Of a DNA stretch of 64,000 bases, positions 41,706 through 50,525 are shown in pieces. The notes under the pieces were generated by a model. It made no database searches. It saw only the letters and a list, made by a program, of their open reading frames with translations, and was not told the origin of the DNA. Made by a program: the position numbers and the translations under genes. Position 1 is the stretch's first letter. Every line of letters begins with the position of its first letter. The stretch spans positions 202,833 to 266,832 of the forward strand of contig NZ_BMNG01000008.1 of assembly GCF_014646335.1 (NCBI RefSeq). Reading direction: 5' to 3'. This stretch comes from Streptomyces lasiicapitis. GTDB lineage: Bacteria > Actinomycetota > Actinomycetes > Streptomycetales > Streptomycetaceae.

Positions 41706-43667
41706 GTGACTGGATCCCCCATGACTTCCCAATCCCCCATGCCCTCCCGGCCGTTGATATCCAAGCTTTTGGTCGCCAACCGGGGCGAGATCGCCTGCCG
41801 CGTCTTCCGTACGTGCCGTGCGCTCGGCATCGCCACGGTCGCCGTGCACTCCGACGCCGACGCGGGCGCCCTTCACGTACGCGAGGCGGACGAGGCGGTA
41901 CGACTGCCGGGCGCGGCGCCCTCCGAGACGTATCTGCGCGGCGAACTGATCGTGAAGGCCGCGCAGGCGGCGGGCGCGGACGCCGTCCATCCCGGCTACG
42001 GGTTCCTGTCCGAGAACGCCGAGTTCGCGCGGGCCGTCGCCGACGCGGGCCTGACGTGGATCGGGCCGCCGCCGGAGGCCATCGAGGCGATGGCGTCCAA
42101 GACGCGCGCGAAGGAACTGATGGGCCTCGCGCCGCTCGCCGCCGACGCGGTGACGGAGGCCGATCTGCCGGTGCTTGTGAAGGCTGCCGCCGGTGGTGGC
42201 GGGCGCGGGATGCGGGTCGTACGTGAACTCGACGCGCTGAAGGGCGAGTTGGAGGCTGCGCGGGCCGAGGCCGCCAGTGCCTTCGGGGACGGTGAAGTGT
42301 TCGTCGAGCCGTACGTCGAGGGCGGGCGGCACGTCGAGGTGCAGGTCCTCGCGGACGCGTACGGGACGGTGTGGCCGCTGGGGACGCGTGACTGCACGCT
42401 GCAGCGCCGCCACCAGAAGGTGATCGAGGAGTCCCCGGCGCCGGGCCTTGGCAAGGAACTCGTCGGCGGATTGCATGAGTTGGCGGTGCGCGCCGCCCGC
42501 GCCACCGACTACCGGGGCGCGGGCACCGTCGAGTTCCTGGTCGCCGCCGACGGCACCGCGCACTTCCTGGAGATGAACACCCGCCTCCAGGTCGAACACC
42601 CCGTCACGGAGGCCGTGTTCGGCCTCGATCTGGTCGCCCTGCAGATCCGGATCGCGGAGGGCGAGCCGCTGGAGGGCCCGGAGCCGCCGCCCGCGCGCGG
42701 TCACGCCGTCGAGGCCCGGCTCTACGCCGAGGACCCGGCGGCCGGCTGGGCGCCGCAGACCGGCACCCTGCACCGCCTGTCCGTGCCGGACGGGGTGCGC
42801 CTCGACACGGGGTACGCGGACGGCGACACCGTCGGCGTGCACTACGACGCGATGCTCGCGAAGGTCGTCGCCCACGCGCCCACCCGCGCGGAGGCACTCC
42901 GCAAGCTCGCGGGCGCCCTGGACCGGACCGTCGTACACGGCCCGGTCACCAACCGTGAGCTGCTCGTACGCTCCCTGCGGCACGCGGAGTTCACGGCCGC
43001 CCGCATGGACACGTCGTTCTACGACCGGCATCTGCCGGAGCTGACGGCGGCGGACCCCGGCCCCGGGTCCCGGTACGCGCCGCTGGCCGCCGCGCTCGCC
43101 GACGCCTGCGGGCGGTCCCGGTTCGGGGGCTGGCGCAATCTGCGGTCGCAGGAGCAGGTCAAGCGGTACCGGAACGAGGCGGACGGGGTCGAGCACGAGG
43201 TCCGGTACGCGGATACGCGGGGCGGTCCGGTCGCGGAGGGCGTGCGGGTGGTGCGGGCCTCTCGAGGTCGAGTCGCACTCGAAGTGGACGGCGTGCGGCG
43301 GGAGTTCGCCGTCACGCGCTACGGCGGCGACCGCGTGTACGTCGGGAACGTGGCGCTCACCGCGCTGCCGCTGCTGCCCGAGCCCACCGTGCGGCAGGAG
43401 CCGGGCTCCCTGCTCGCGCCGATGCCGGGGACGGTGCTGCGGGTGGCTGAGGGTCTTGCGGAGGGCGCGCGGGTCACGGCCGGGCAGCCGGTCGTCTGGC
43501 TGGAGGCGATGAAGATGGAGCACCGCGTCGTGGCTCCCGCCTCCGGAGTACTCACGGCGCTGCACGCGGAAGCAGGCAGGCAGGTCGAGGTGGGCGCACT
43601 GCTCGCGGTGGTCCAGGAGGACACCGAGGACGCCGAGGACAACGAGGACACCGAAGGCGCCCAGTAA
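41706..43667 (+). CDS. Acyl-CoA carboxylase biotin-carrying (alpha) subunit
   Basis: 653 residues from GTG 41706, 7 bp after the beta gene. Domains: biotin carboxylase (18-450; LVANRGEIACRVFRTCRALG, ATP-grasp loop AAAGGGGRGMRVV, FVEPYVEGGRHVEVQVLAD, MNTRLQVEHPVTE), a middle BT-like region, and a biotin carrier at the end with the biotin lysine in EAMKMEH (about residue 603). Odd point: the stretch between KELM and VTEADL is about 6 residues shorter than usual and lacks the AGVP motif that normally lies there. ATG 41721 or 41739 are alternative starts. Confidence 0.9.
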   Translation: MTGSPMTSQSPMPSRPLISKLLVANRGEIACRVFRTCRALGIATVAVHSDADAGALHVREADEAVRLPGAAPSETYLRGELIVKAAQAAGADAVHPGYGFLSENAEFARAVADAGLTWIGPPPEAIEAMASKTRAKELMGLAPLAADAVTEADLPVLVKAAAGGGGRGMRVVRELDALKGELEAARAEAASAFGDGEVFVEPYVEGGRHVEVQVLADAYGTVWPLGTRDCTLQRRHQKVIEESPAPGLGKELVGGLHELAVRAARATDYRGAGTVEFLVAADGTAHFLEMNTRLQVEHPVTEAVFGLDLVALQIRIAEGEPLEGPEPPPARGHAVEARLYAEDPAAGWAPQTGTLHRLSVPDGVRLDTGYADGDTVGVHYDAMLAKVVAHAPTRAEALRKLAGALDRTVVHGPVTNRELLVRSLRHAEFTAARMDTSFYDRHLPELTAADPGPGSRYAPLAAALADACGRSRFGGWRNLRSQEQVKRYRNEADGVEHEVRYADTRGGPVAEGVRVVRASRGRVALEVDGVRREFAVTRYGGDRVYVGNVALTALPLLPEPTVRQEPGSLLAPMPGTVLRVAEGLAEGARVTAGQPVVWLEAMKMEHRVVAPASGVLTALHAEAGRQVEVGALLAVVQEDTEDAEDNEDTEGAQ

Positions 43668-43707
43668 GTCGCAGCGTGATCGTGGACGACGTACAGGAGG
43701 AAGAACT

Positions 43708-44871
43708 GTGAACGCTCCCGTCCTTGAAACCGAGGAACACAAGGCACTGCGCGCGGCCGTCGCGGCGCTCGGCAAGCGCTACGGCCGCACCTACATGACC
43801 CGCGTCGTCCAGAGCGAGGGCCACCCCGACGAACTGTGGGCGGACGCCGCCAAGCTGGGCTACCTGGGCGTGAACCTGCCCGAGGAGTACGGCGGCGGAG
43901 GCGGAGGCATCGCCGAACTCTCCATCGTCCTGGAGGAGTTGGGCGCGGCGGGCAGCCCGCTGCTCATGCTGGTGGTGTCCCCGGCGATCTGCGGCACGGT
44001 GATCGCCCGCTTCGGTACGGAGGCGCAGAAGCGCGAGTGGCTGCCCGGCCTGGCCGACGGCAGCCGGACGATGGCGTTCGGCATCACCGAGCCCGACGCG
44101 GGCTCCAATTCGCACCGCATCACCACCACCGCCCGCAGGGACGGCGACGACTGGATCCTCACCGGCCGCAAGGTCTTCATCTCCGGCGTCGACATCGCCG
44201 ACGCGACCCTCATCGTCGGCCGCACCGAGGACGCCCGCACGGGCAAGCTCAAACCCTGCCTGTTCATCGTCCCGCGCGACGCGCCCGGCTTCACGCGCAA
44301 CCGCATCGACATGGAACTCCAGGCGCCGGAGAAGCAGTTCGAGCTGGTCCTGGAGGACGTGCGGCTGCCGTCGGACGCGCTCGTCGGCGACGAGGACGCG
44401 GGCCTGCTCCAGCTCTTCGCGGGGCTCAACCCCGAGCGCATCATGACGGCGGCGTTCTCGCTGGGCATGGCGCGGTTCGCGCTGGCGCGGGCGGTGGAGT
44501 ACGCGAAGGAACGCACCGTGTGGAAGCAGCCCATCGGAGGCCACCAGGCGATCGCGCACCCCCTCGCCCAGTCGCACATCGAGATCGAGCTGGCCCGCCT
44601 GATGATGCAGAAGGCGGCCCGGCTGTACGACGACGGCGACGACATGGGCGCGGGCGAGGCCGCGAACATGGCGAAGTTCGCGGCGGCCGACGCCTGTGTG
44701 AAGGCCGTGGACCAGGCGGTGCACACCCTCGGCGGCAACGGTCTGACCAAGGAGTTCGGGCTCGCCTCGCTCATCGTGGCGTCCCGCGTCGCGCGGATCG
44801 CGCCGGTGAGCCGGGAGATGATCCTGAACTTCGTGTCCCACCAGAGCCTGGGCCTGCCCAAGTCGTACTAG
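43708..44871 (+). CDS. Acyl-CoA dehydrogenase
   Basis: 387 residues from GTG 43708 (GGAGGAAG upstream). Family blocks: AFGITEPDAGSNSHRI (FAD/substrate loop), FVSHQSLGLPK at the end and the C-terminal QAVHTLGGNGLTKEFG. The catalytic glutamate lies in the region around 240-265 (MTAAFSLGMARFALARAVEY) but I cannot name it with certainty by eye. Oxidises a short/branched acyl-CoA; fits isovaleryl- or citronellyl-CoA-like substrates because of the neighbours. Confidence 0.9.
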   Translation: MNAPVLETEEHKALRAAVAALGKRYGRTYMTRVVQSEGHPDELWADAAKLGYLGVNLPEEYGGGGGGIAELSIVLEELGAAGSPLLMLVVSPAICGTVIARFGTEAQKREWLPGLADGSRTMAFGITEPDAGSNSHRITTTARRDGDDWILTGRKVFISGVDIADATLIVGRTEDARTGKLKPCLFIVPRDAPGFTRNRIDMELQAPEKQFELVLEDVRLPSDALVGDEDAGLLQLFAGLNPERIMTAAFSLGMARFALARAVEYAKERTVWKQPIGGHQAIAHPLAQSHIEIELARLMMQKAARLYDDGDDMGAGEAANMAKFAAADACVKAVDQAVHTLGGNGLTKEFGLASLIVASRVARIAPVSREMILNFVSHQSLGLPKSY

Positions 44872-44888
44872 TCGCAGCTGGAGTCGTC

Positions 44889-45638
44889 ATGGCAGTGGTC
44901 CTCGTCTCGCCGCCCGACCGCGGCATCGTCACCCTCACCCTGGATTCGCCCGCCAACCGCAACGCGCTCTCGGCTGCACTCGTGAGCGAACTCTCCGCCG
45001 CGCTTGCGGAGTTGGGCAAGGACGACGCCGTACGCGCGATCGTCCTCACCCACACCGGCACCACCTTCTGCGCGGGCGCGGACCTGCGCGAACCGCCGGA
45101 CCCGGGGGCGTTCGTGGCGCTCCTCCGGCAGCTCGTGGAGCTGCCGAAGCCGGTGGTGGCGCGGGTGACGGGGCATGTCCGGGCGGGTGGGCTCGGGCTG
45201 CTCGCGGCGTGCGACATCGCGGTGGCCGACGCCGAAGCGGCCTCCTTCGCGCTGACCGAGGTGCACATCGGTGTCGTACCGGCGGTGATCTCCCTGACCC
45301 TGCTGCCGCGCCTCGACCCGCGCGCGGCGAGCCGCTACTACCTCACCGGGGAGCGGTTCGACGCGGCGGAGGCGGCGCGGATCGGCCTGGTCTCGGCGTA
45401 CGCGGCCGAGGGCGAGGACGTCGACGGGGTGCTCGCGCCCGTCCTCGACGGGCTGCGCAAGGCCGCCCCCGGGGCGCTGGCCGACACGAAACGGCTGGTC
45501 ACGGCCGAGATGCTCAGCGCGTTCGACAACGACGCGGACGCCCTCGTCGCCCTGTCCGCACGCCGCTTCGGCTCCGCCGAGGCGCGGGAGGGCATGGCGG
45601 CGTTCCTGGAACGAAGGGAGCGTTCATGGGCGCTGTGA
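44889..45638 (+). CDS. Enoyl-CoA hydratase/isomerase
   Basis: 249 residues from ATG 44889. Crotonase-fold: TFCAGADLREPPDPGAF (oxyanion-hole block, about 60-76), GHVRAGGLGLLAACDIAVAD (second block, about 96-115) and PAVISLTLLPRLDPRAASRY. Hydrates the enoyl- or methylglutaconyl-CoA produced by the dehydrogenase/carboxylase steps. Overlaps the following TetR gene by 13 bp. Confidence 0.9.
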   Translation: MAVVLVSPPDRGIVTLTLDSPANRNALSAALVSELSAALAELGKDDAVRAIVLTHTGTTFCAGADLREPPDPGAFVALLRQLVELPKPVVARVTGHVRAGGLGLLAACDIAVADAEAASFALTEVHIGVVPAVISLTLLPRLDPRAASRYYLTGERFDAAEAARIGLVSAYAAEGEDVDGVLAPVLDGLRKAAPGALADTKRLVTAEMLSAFDNDADALVALSARRFGSAEAREGMAAFLERRERSWAL

Positions 45639-46249
45639 CCGAGCCCGACCGGTCGCCCAAGCAGGACCGCAGCCGGGCCACGCGGCAGCGCCTCCTCGAA
45701 GCCGCCGTGGCCTGCCTCGCCGACCGCGGCTGGACCGGCTCCACCGTGGCCGTGGTCGCCGAGCACGCCGGTGTCTCGCGGGGCGCGGCACAGCACCACT
45801 TCCCCACCCGCGAAGACCTCTTCACCGCCTCCGTCGAGTACGTCGCCGAGCAGCGCTCCGCCGCCCTGCGCGGCCTCTTCCCCGCGGAGGCCGCGGCCCC
45901 CGACCGCCGCGCCGTCGTCACCGCCCTCGTCGACCTCTACACCGGCACGCTGTTCCGCGCCGCGCTGCACCTGTGGGTCGCGGCCTCCCATGAACCCCAA
46001 CTGGGTTTCCGGGTCGTCGAGTTGGAGGGCCGCGTGGGGCGCGAGACGCACCGGATGGCCGTGGAGCTGCTCGGCGCGGACGAGTCGGCCCCAGGGGTCC
46101 GGGAGACCATCCAGGGCTTCCTGGACATGGCGCGGGGCCTCGGCCTCGCGAACCTCCTCACGGACGACGGGGCGCGACGGGAGCGGGTGGTGGCGCAGTG
46201 GACATCGGTCCTCGATGACGTCCTCGGCCGGAACCGCCGTGGTCCGTAG
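45626..46249 (+). CDS. TetR family regulator of the acyl-CoA operon
   Basis: 207 residues. Helix-turn-helix near 22-62: LLEAAVACLADRGWTGSTVA, HAGVSRGAAQHHFPTREDLF. The ligand domain contains LYTGTLFRAALHLWVAASHE. ATG 45626 overlaps the enoyl-CoA hydratase end, so it is the last gene of the operon and probably its own feedback regulator (acyl-CoA sensing is likely by family, not shown). It is a close paralogue of the TetR at 47130. Confidence 0.9.
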   Translation: MGAVTEPDRSPKQDRSRATRQRLLEAAVACLADRGWTGSTVAVVAEHAGVSRGAAQHHFPTREDLFTASVEYVAEQRSAALRGLFPAEAAAPDRRAVVTALVDLYTGTLFRAALHLWVAASHEPQLGFRVVELEGRVGRETHRMAVELLGADESAPGVRETIQGFLDMARGLGLANLLTDDGARRERVVAQWTSVLDDVLGRNRRGP

Positions 46250-46321
46250 CGTCCACCAAGGGTTTCTCCGCAGCGTCCACCAAAGGTTTATCCATGGCGT
46301 CCACCAGAGGTTTATCCGGCT
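46250..46321. repeat. Three 24-bp direct repeats
   Basis: CGTCCACCA(A/G)(G/A)GGTTT(C/A)TCC occurs at 46250, 46274 and 46298, period exactly 24. The repeats begin immediately after the TetR stop and end about 105 bp before the I36 gene ATG. They are not part of a coding frame that I can support. Tandem iterons of this sort can bind regulators. Confidence 0.75.
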
Positions 46322-46426
46322 CAACTCCTCGGTAGATGACTCGGCTTCGTCCCGCTGGAATCTTCTGAGTGCGCCGCGAAACGCGGCGGCTTCAGCAGAG
46401 AACCGCGAAGATCCAGGGGGAACCAC

Positions 46427-47029
46427 ATGGCAGTCACGAAGGGCCGCTTCGCCGTCGCGGCCGCAGGAGCGTTGCTGATGCTCGGCACGGGCGTGGCCTC
46501 GGCCCAGGCGGGGTCCGCCGCACCGAGCACACCGCGCTTCGCCTCGCAGGCCGAGTCCGCGCGCCTGACCAGTGCGCAGACCACGGCGCTGCAGGCGGAC
46601 GTGGACCGCTACCTGAAGAAGACGGGCGGGACCCAGGTCGCGCTCAACAAGATCGACCTCAAGGGCAAGGGCCAGATCCTCGTCGCCCTCCCGGGCGAGG
46701 ACCGTCCGCGCGACTTCGCCTCGGGCGACGGGATGCGCATGGCCGCCGACCCGTGCAAGAGTCCGGTGGTGTCCAAGACCTTCTGTGCTTACCAGAAGGA
46801 CAACTTCGAGGGCACCAGGATCGACATGGTCACGTGCAATAAGAAGTACTACGTGTCCACTTGGGGCAGGGGCGGTTCTTGGATCAACGACCAGACCCGC
46901 AACCTGGAGAGCCGCCGGGCCAGGATGTACAACCCCAGGGGTGACATGGTCTACAAGACGCCACAGGCGTACAGCTTTGACAAGCACGGCGACTGGAACC
47001 CCGTCCGCTACGTCATCCCCTGCTGGTAG
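46427..47029 (+). CDS. Secreted protease inhibitor-like protein (family I36)
   Basis: 200 residues, ATG 46427 after AGGGGGA. Signal peptide 1-26 (cleavage near ASA-QA). The mature part has a helical region to about 105 and a C-terminal domain (110-200) with Cys in ADPCKSPV, KTFCAY, MVTCNKK and the last CW, plus DNFEGTRID and YNPRGDMVYKTP: the I36/SMI-type beta-gamma-crystallin-like fold. Family members inhibit metalloproteases in Streptomyces. The inhibitor activity is inferred. Confidence 0.85.
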   Translation: MAVTKGRFAVAAAGALLMLGTGVASAQAGSAAPSTPRFASQAESARLTSAQTTALQADVDRYLKKTGGTQVALNKIDLKGKGQILVALPGEDRPRDFASGDGMRMAADPCKSPVVSKTFCAYQKDNFEGTRIDMVTCNKKYYVSTWGRGGSWINDQTRNLESRRARMYNPRGDMVYKTPQAYSFDKHGDWNPVRYVIPCW

Positions 47030-47129
47030 CAGGCCCCTCCACACCTCCACACAGCGGCGCGCCCGGTCCGGCAGCGGACCGGGGGCGCTGGCCGTCGCCA
47101 GGAAATGTGTCACGGCTAGGGTTCTTGAC

Positions 47130-47744
47130 GTGTTCGACAAGACGGAGGCGGATCGCGCGCCCAAGCAGGACCGCAGCCGCGTCACCCGGCAGCGGCTCCT
47201 TGAGGCGGCCGTGTCCTGCCTCGCCGAGCACGGGTGGGCGGGGTCGACCGTGTCGGTGGTCGCGGAGCGGGCCGGGGTGTCGCGCGGGGCCGCCCAGCAT
47301 CACTTCCGTACGCGTGAGGAGCTGTTCACCGCCGCGGTGGAGTACGTCGCCGAGGAGCGGTCGGCCGCGTTGCGGGGGCTGTTCCCGGACGCGGGCGGGG
47401 GCGTGGCCGGGGCCGACCGGACGGCGGTGGTCGCGGCCCTGGTCGACCTCTACACGGGCCCGCTGTTCCGGGCCGCGCTCCAGCTCTGGGTCGCCGCGTC
47501 CAACGAGGAGCAACTGAGCCCTCGGGTCGCCGAGTTGGAGGCCCGCGTCGGCCGGGAGACGCACCGCATCGCGGTGGAGCTGCTCGGCGCCGACGAGAGC
47601 GGGAGCGGTGTCCGGGAGACCGTGCAGGGGCTGCTCGACATGGCGCGGGGCCTGGGCCTCGCGAACCTCCTCACCGATGACGCGGTGCGGCGGAAGCGGG
47701 TCGTGGCGCAGTGGGGACGCCTGGTGGACGAGGCGTTGGGCTGA
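47130..47744 (+). CDS. TetR family regulator (paralogue of 45626)
   Basis: 204 residues from GTG 47130. The sequence repeats that of the upstream TetR almost throughout: KQDRSRVTRQRLLEAAVSCL, HGWAGSTVSVVAERAGVSRG, AAQHHFRTREELFTAAVEYV, LYTGPLFRAALQLWVAASNE. A TAGGGT -10-like sequence at 47117-47122 lies 7 bases before the GTG, so a leaderless transcript is possible. It likely arose by duplication around the I36 gene. Targets unknown. Confidence 0.88.
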   Translation: MFDKTEADRAPKQDRSRVTRQRLLEAAVSCLAEHGWAGSTVSVVAERAGVSRGAAQHHFRTREELFTAAVEYVAEERSAALRGLFPDAGGGVAGADRTAVVAALVDLYTGPLFRAALQLWVAASNEEQLSPRVAELEARVGRETHRIAVELLGADESGSGVRETVQGLLDMARGLGLANLLTDDAVRRKRVVAQWGRLVDEALG

Positions 47745-47782
47745 CGGCCCCGCCCTCCACTCAGCCCCGCCCCGCTCGGGCT

Positions 47783-48253
47783 CTACTGGAACGGGCAGCC
47801 CGGGTTGGGCGCGTCCTGCGACAGGGGCGCGCCGTGCGGCAGGACGTAGAGGACCTCAAGGACGACCGGGCGGGTGCCGAGATTGCGGCCGATGTGGACG
47901 TGGTCGGCGCCCGGCGGTTCGTACACGGGGGAGCCGGCCGGGTAGACGCCGTCCGACGCGCAGGTCGCGTCGAAGTGGCTGAGGGTTCCCTGCTTGACCA
48001 CGGCGTGCAGCGGGCCGTCGTGAAAGTGCCAGCCGGTGGCCTGACCGGGCGGCAGGGTCACGCGGCGCAGGATGTAGTCGGTGTCGCCGACGGTCGTCTG
48101 GCGGATCAGTTCGCTGGTGACGCCGGGGCCCGGCGGCGTGGCGTGGGCGGCCGTGGGGGCCGTGAGGGGGACGGCGAGGGCGGCGGTCGCCGCGAGCGCC
48201 GTACCGAAACCCGTGATCAGACGTGTACGCGACCGTGCTCGCTGCCACCGCAT
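47783..48253 (-). CDS. Secreted cupin-domain protein
   Basis: 156 residues. Signal peptide 1-38 (cleavage near AHA-TP). The cupin core has WHFHDGPLHAVVKQGTLSHF (metal-binding HxH about 74-78) and VYEPPGADHVHIGRNLG. A small extracellular metal-binding protein of unknown reaction. The gene is convergent with the TetR paralogue, 38 bp apart. Confidence 0.82.
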   Translation of the reverse strand: MRWQRARSRTRLITGFGTALAATAALAVPLTAPTAAHATPPGPGVTSELIRQTTVGDTDYILRRVTLPPGQATGWHFHDGPLHAVVKQGTLSHFDATCASDGVYPAGSPVYEPPGADHVHIGRNLGTRPVVLEVLYVLPHGAPLSQDAPNPGCPFQ

Positions 48254-48367
48254 GGGGAGTGTCTCCTCCGCTGCCGACCGGCGGGCCGGCCCGGGAGCCG
48301 GAACCCCCGGGCGCGGGCCGGGGCACCGGTGCCCCGGCCCGGCGCCGCCGCGTCGGCGGTGCGGCGC

Positions 48368-49468
48368 TCAGCCCGTGAGGTCTCCATACCCCGCGATCTC
48401 CTGCGGGCCACGCGCGGCGGGCCCCACATACCGGGCCGACGGCCGCACCAGGCGCCCCGTCCGCTTCTGCTCAAGAATGTGCGCCGACCACCCGGCCGTG
48501 CGCGCACACGTGAACATCGACGTGAACATGTGCGCCGGGACCTCGGCGAAGTCGAGCACGATCGCCGCCCAGAACTCGACGTTCGTGGCGAGGACGCGGT
48601 CCGGGCGGCGGGCGTGCAGCTCGTCCAGGGCCGCCTTCTCCAGGGCCTCGGCGACCTCGAAGCGGGGCGCGCCCAGCTCGCGGGCGGTGCGGCGCAGGAC
48701 GCGGGCGCGCGGGTCCTCGGCGCGGTAGACGCGGTGCCCGAAGCCCATCAGGCGCTCGCCCTTGTCCAGGGCCTGCTTGACGTACGCGACGGCGTCACCG
48801 GTGCGCTCGATCTCCTCGATCATGCCGAGCACGCGGGAGGGCGCGCCGCCGTGCAGCGGGCCCGACATGGCGCCGACCGCACCCGACAGCGCGGCGGCCA
48901 CGTCGGCGCCGGTGGAGGCGATGACACGGGCGGTGAACGTGGACGCGTTCATGCCGTGCTCGGCGGCCGACGTCCAGTACGCGTCGACGGCCTGCACGTG
49001 CCGCGGATCGGGCTCACCGCGCCAGCGCCGCATGAACCGCTCCACGACCGTCTCGGCCTTGTCGATCTCACGCTGCGGAACCATCGGCAGGCCCTGGCCG
49101 CGCGCGGACTGGGCGACGTACGAAAGCGCCATGACGGCGGCGCGCGCGAGGTCGTCGCGGGCCTGGGCCTCGTCGATGTCGAGGAGCGGGCGCAGGCCCC
49201 ACACGGGGGCGAGCATGGCGAGCGCGGACTGCACGTCGACGCGGATGTCCCCGGAGTGCACGGGGATCGGGAACGGCTCGGCGGGCGGCAGGCCGGGGTC
49301 GAAGGCGCCGTCGACGAGCAGGCCCCACACGTTGCCGAAGGAGACGTGGCCGACCAGGTCCTCGATGTCGACGCCCCGATAGCGCAGGGCACCGCCTTCC
49401 TTGTCCGGTTCGGCGATCTCCGTCTCGAACGCGACGACTCCTTCAAGTCCGGGTACGAAGTCGGACAT
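48368..49468 (-). CDS. citA: Citrate synthase (CitA type)
   Basis: 366 residues from ATG 49468 (AGGAG 8 bases upstream). Joins oxaloacetate and acetyl-CoA. The catalytic His and Asp blocks are seen: EHGMNASTFTARVIASTGAD (His about 189), GPLHGGAPSRVLGM (His about 222), GFGHRVYRAEDPRARVL (His about 262). The short length suits the second, CitA-type synthase rather than the main one. Its leader holds five repeated boxes. Gene order citA-pdxH resembles the S. coelicolor chromosome as I recall it. Confidence 0.9.
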   Translation of the reverse strand: MSDFVPGLEGVVAFETEIAEPDKEGGALRYRGVDIEDLVGHVSFGNVWGLLVDGAFDPGLPPAEPFPIPVHSGDIRVDVQSALAMLAPVWGLRPLLDIDEAQARDDLARAAVMALSYVAQSARGQGLPMVPQREIDKAETVVERFMRRWRGEPDPRHVQAVDAYWTSAAEHGMNASTFTARVIASTGADVAAALSGAVGAMSGPLHGGAPSRVLGMIEEIERTGDAVAYVKQALDKGERLMGFGHRVYRAEDPRARVLRRTARELGAPRFEVAEALEKAALDELHARRPDRVLATNVEFWAAIVLDFAEVPAHMFTSMFTCARTAGWSAHILEQKRTGRLVRPSARYVGPAARGPQEIAGYGDLTG

Positions 49469-49483
49469 CAGGCGGCTCCTCAT

Positions 49484-49543
49484 GATGTGTGCGACACGGT
49501 GTGTACGTCGGGATGTGTACGCGATGTGTGCGGGATGTCTGTG
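49484..49543. promoter_or_regulatory. Five GATGTGT(A/G)CG-like boxes in the citA leader
   Basis: GATGTGTGCG (49484), GGTGTGTACG (49498), GATGTGTACG (49512), GATGTGTGCG (49523) and GATGTCTGTG (49534) lie directly upstream of citA on its minus-strand promoter side, spaced 14, 14, 11 and 11 bp. The regular spacing and conservation are not expected of random GC-rich DNA. Probably a regulator array. Confidence 0.65.
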
Positions 49544-49756
49544 ACCCGAGGCCTGGGCGCTTGGGTCCGGGGTAACCCGGTGATGCCCCGCGCGGCCGGA
49601 GGTCACCCAACCGACACGGCTTCGGAACGATAACCCTTGGTGCCACCCTTGGCGATGGAATGCGGCACCCAGTGCCACACATCACCTCCTGGTGGCGGTG
49701 TGCGCCCGCCGACTGCCGCTGTGTGAGGGGGTGTTCGTATACGGCAAGATGACCGC

Positions 49757-50497
49757 GTGACCGACTTCCGTGCCACTGACTCCGACGCATCTGAAGCATC
49801 TGTAGCACCTGAATCATCTGGCGCATCCCACGCCGGTGACCTGGCCGCCATGCGGGCGCACTACGCCGCCGAGGGCATCGCCGAAGCCGACTTTGCCGCC
49901 GATCCCGTCGAGCAGTTCGGGCGCTGGTTCGCGCAGGCGGCCGCCGAGGCGGCGGACCCCGCCGGGGTGATCCACGAGCCGAACGCGATGGTCGTGTCGA
50001 CGGCGGACGCCGACGGGCGGCCGAGCTCCCGCACTGTGCTCCTGAAGGGGTACGACGAGCGGGGCTTCGTCTTCTTCACGAACTACGGGTCCCGCAAGGC
50101 GCGCGACATCGACGCGAACCCGCATGTCTCGCTGCTCTTCCCCTGGCATCCGATGCGGCGCCAGGTCATCGTCACCGGTACGGCGGCGCGGACCGGCCGT
50201 GACGAGACCGTCCGCTACTTCCGCAGCCGCCCGCACGGGTCCCAGCTCGGTGCCTGGGCCAGCGCGCAGTCCTCCGTGATCGCCTCCCGGGACGAACTCG
50301 ACGCCGCGTACGCGGAGTTGGCCGCGCGCTACCCGGAGGGCGAGCAGGTCCCGGCCCCGCCGCACTGGGGCGGCTACCGGGTCACCCCGCTGGCCGTCGA
50401 GTTCTGGCAGGGGCGCAGCAACCGGCTGCACGACCGGCTCTGCTACGTGCGCGAGGACGCTTCTGGGGGCTGGGAGCTTCGGCGCCTCAGCCCTTGA
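49757..50497 (+). CDS. pdxH: Pyridoxamine 5'-phosphate oxidase
   Basis: FMN enzyme that makes pyridoxal 5'-phosphate from the pyridoxine or pyridoxamine phosphate; cytosolic dimer. 246 residues, GTG 49757. The core blocks are present: MRAHYAAEGIAEADFAADPV, SSRTVLLKGYDERGFVFFTN (about 92-111), NPHVSLLFPWHPMRRQVIV, EFWQGRSNRLHDRLCYVRED and the ending GWELRRLSP. The N-terminal 30 residues are extra, encoded by a degenerate 9-bp repeat (GCATCTGAA-like). Divergent from citA. Confidence 0.94.
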   Translation: MTDFRATDSDASEASVAPESSGASHAGDLAAMRAHYAAEGIAEADFAADPVEQFGRWFAQAAAEAADPAGVIHEPNAMVVSTADADGRPSSRTVLLKGYDERGFVFFTNYGSRKARDIDANPHVSLLFPWHPMRRQVIVTGTAARTGRDETVRYFRSRPHGSQLGAWASAQSSVIASRDELDAAYAELAARYPEGEQVPAPPHWGGYRVTPLAVEFWQGRSNRLHDRLCYVREDASGGWELRRLSP

Positions 50498-50525
50498 GGG
50501 TGGTTACGACAGCCCTTGAGGGTGG

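Noticed and set aside
41688..43775. Long minus-strand open frame opposite the biotin carboxylase
   Set aside because: Same reasons: codon shadow of a well-supported plus-strand gene.
49789..49828. Degenerate 9-bp repeats at the start of pdxH as a separate element
   Set aside because: They are in frame with the PdxH leader and simply encode its SEASVAPESSGAS-type N-terminus.
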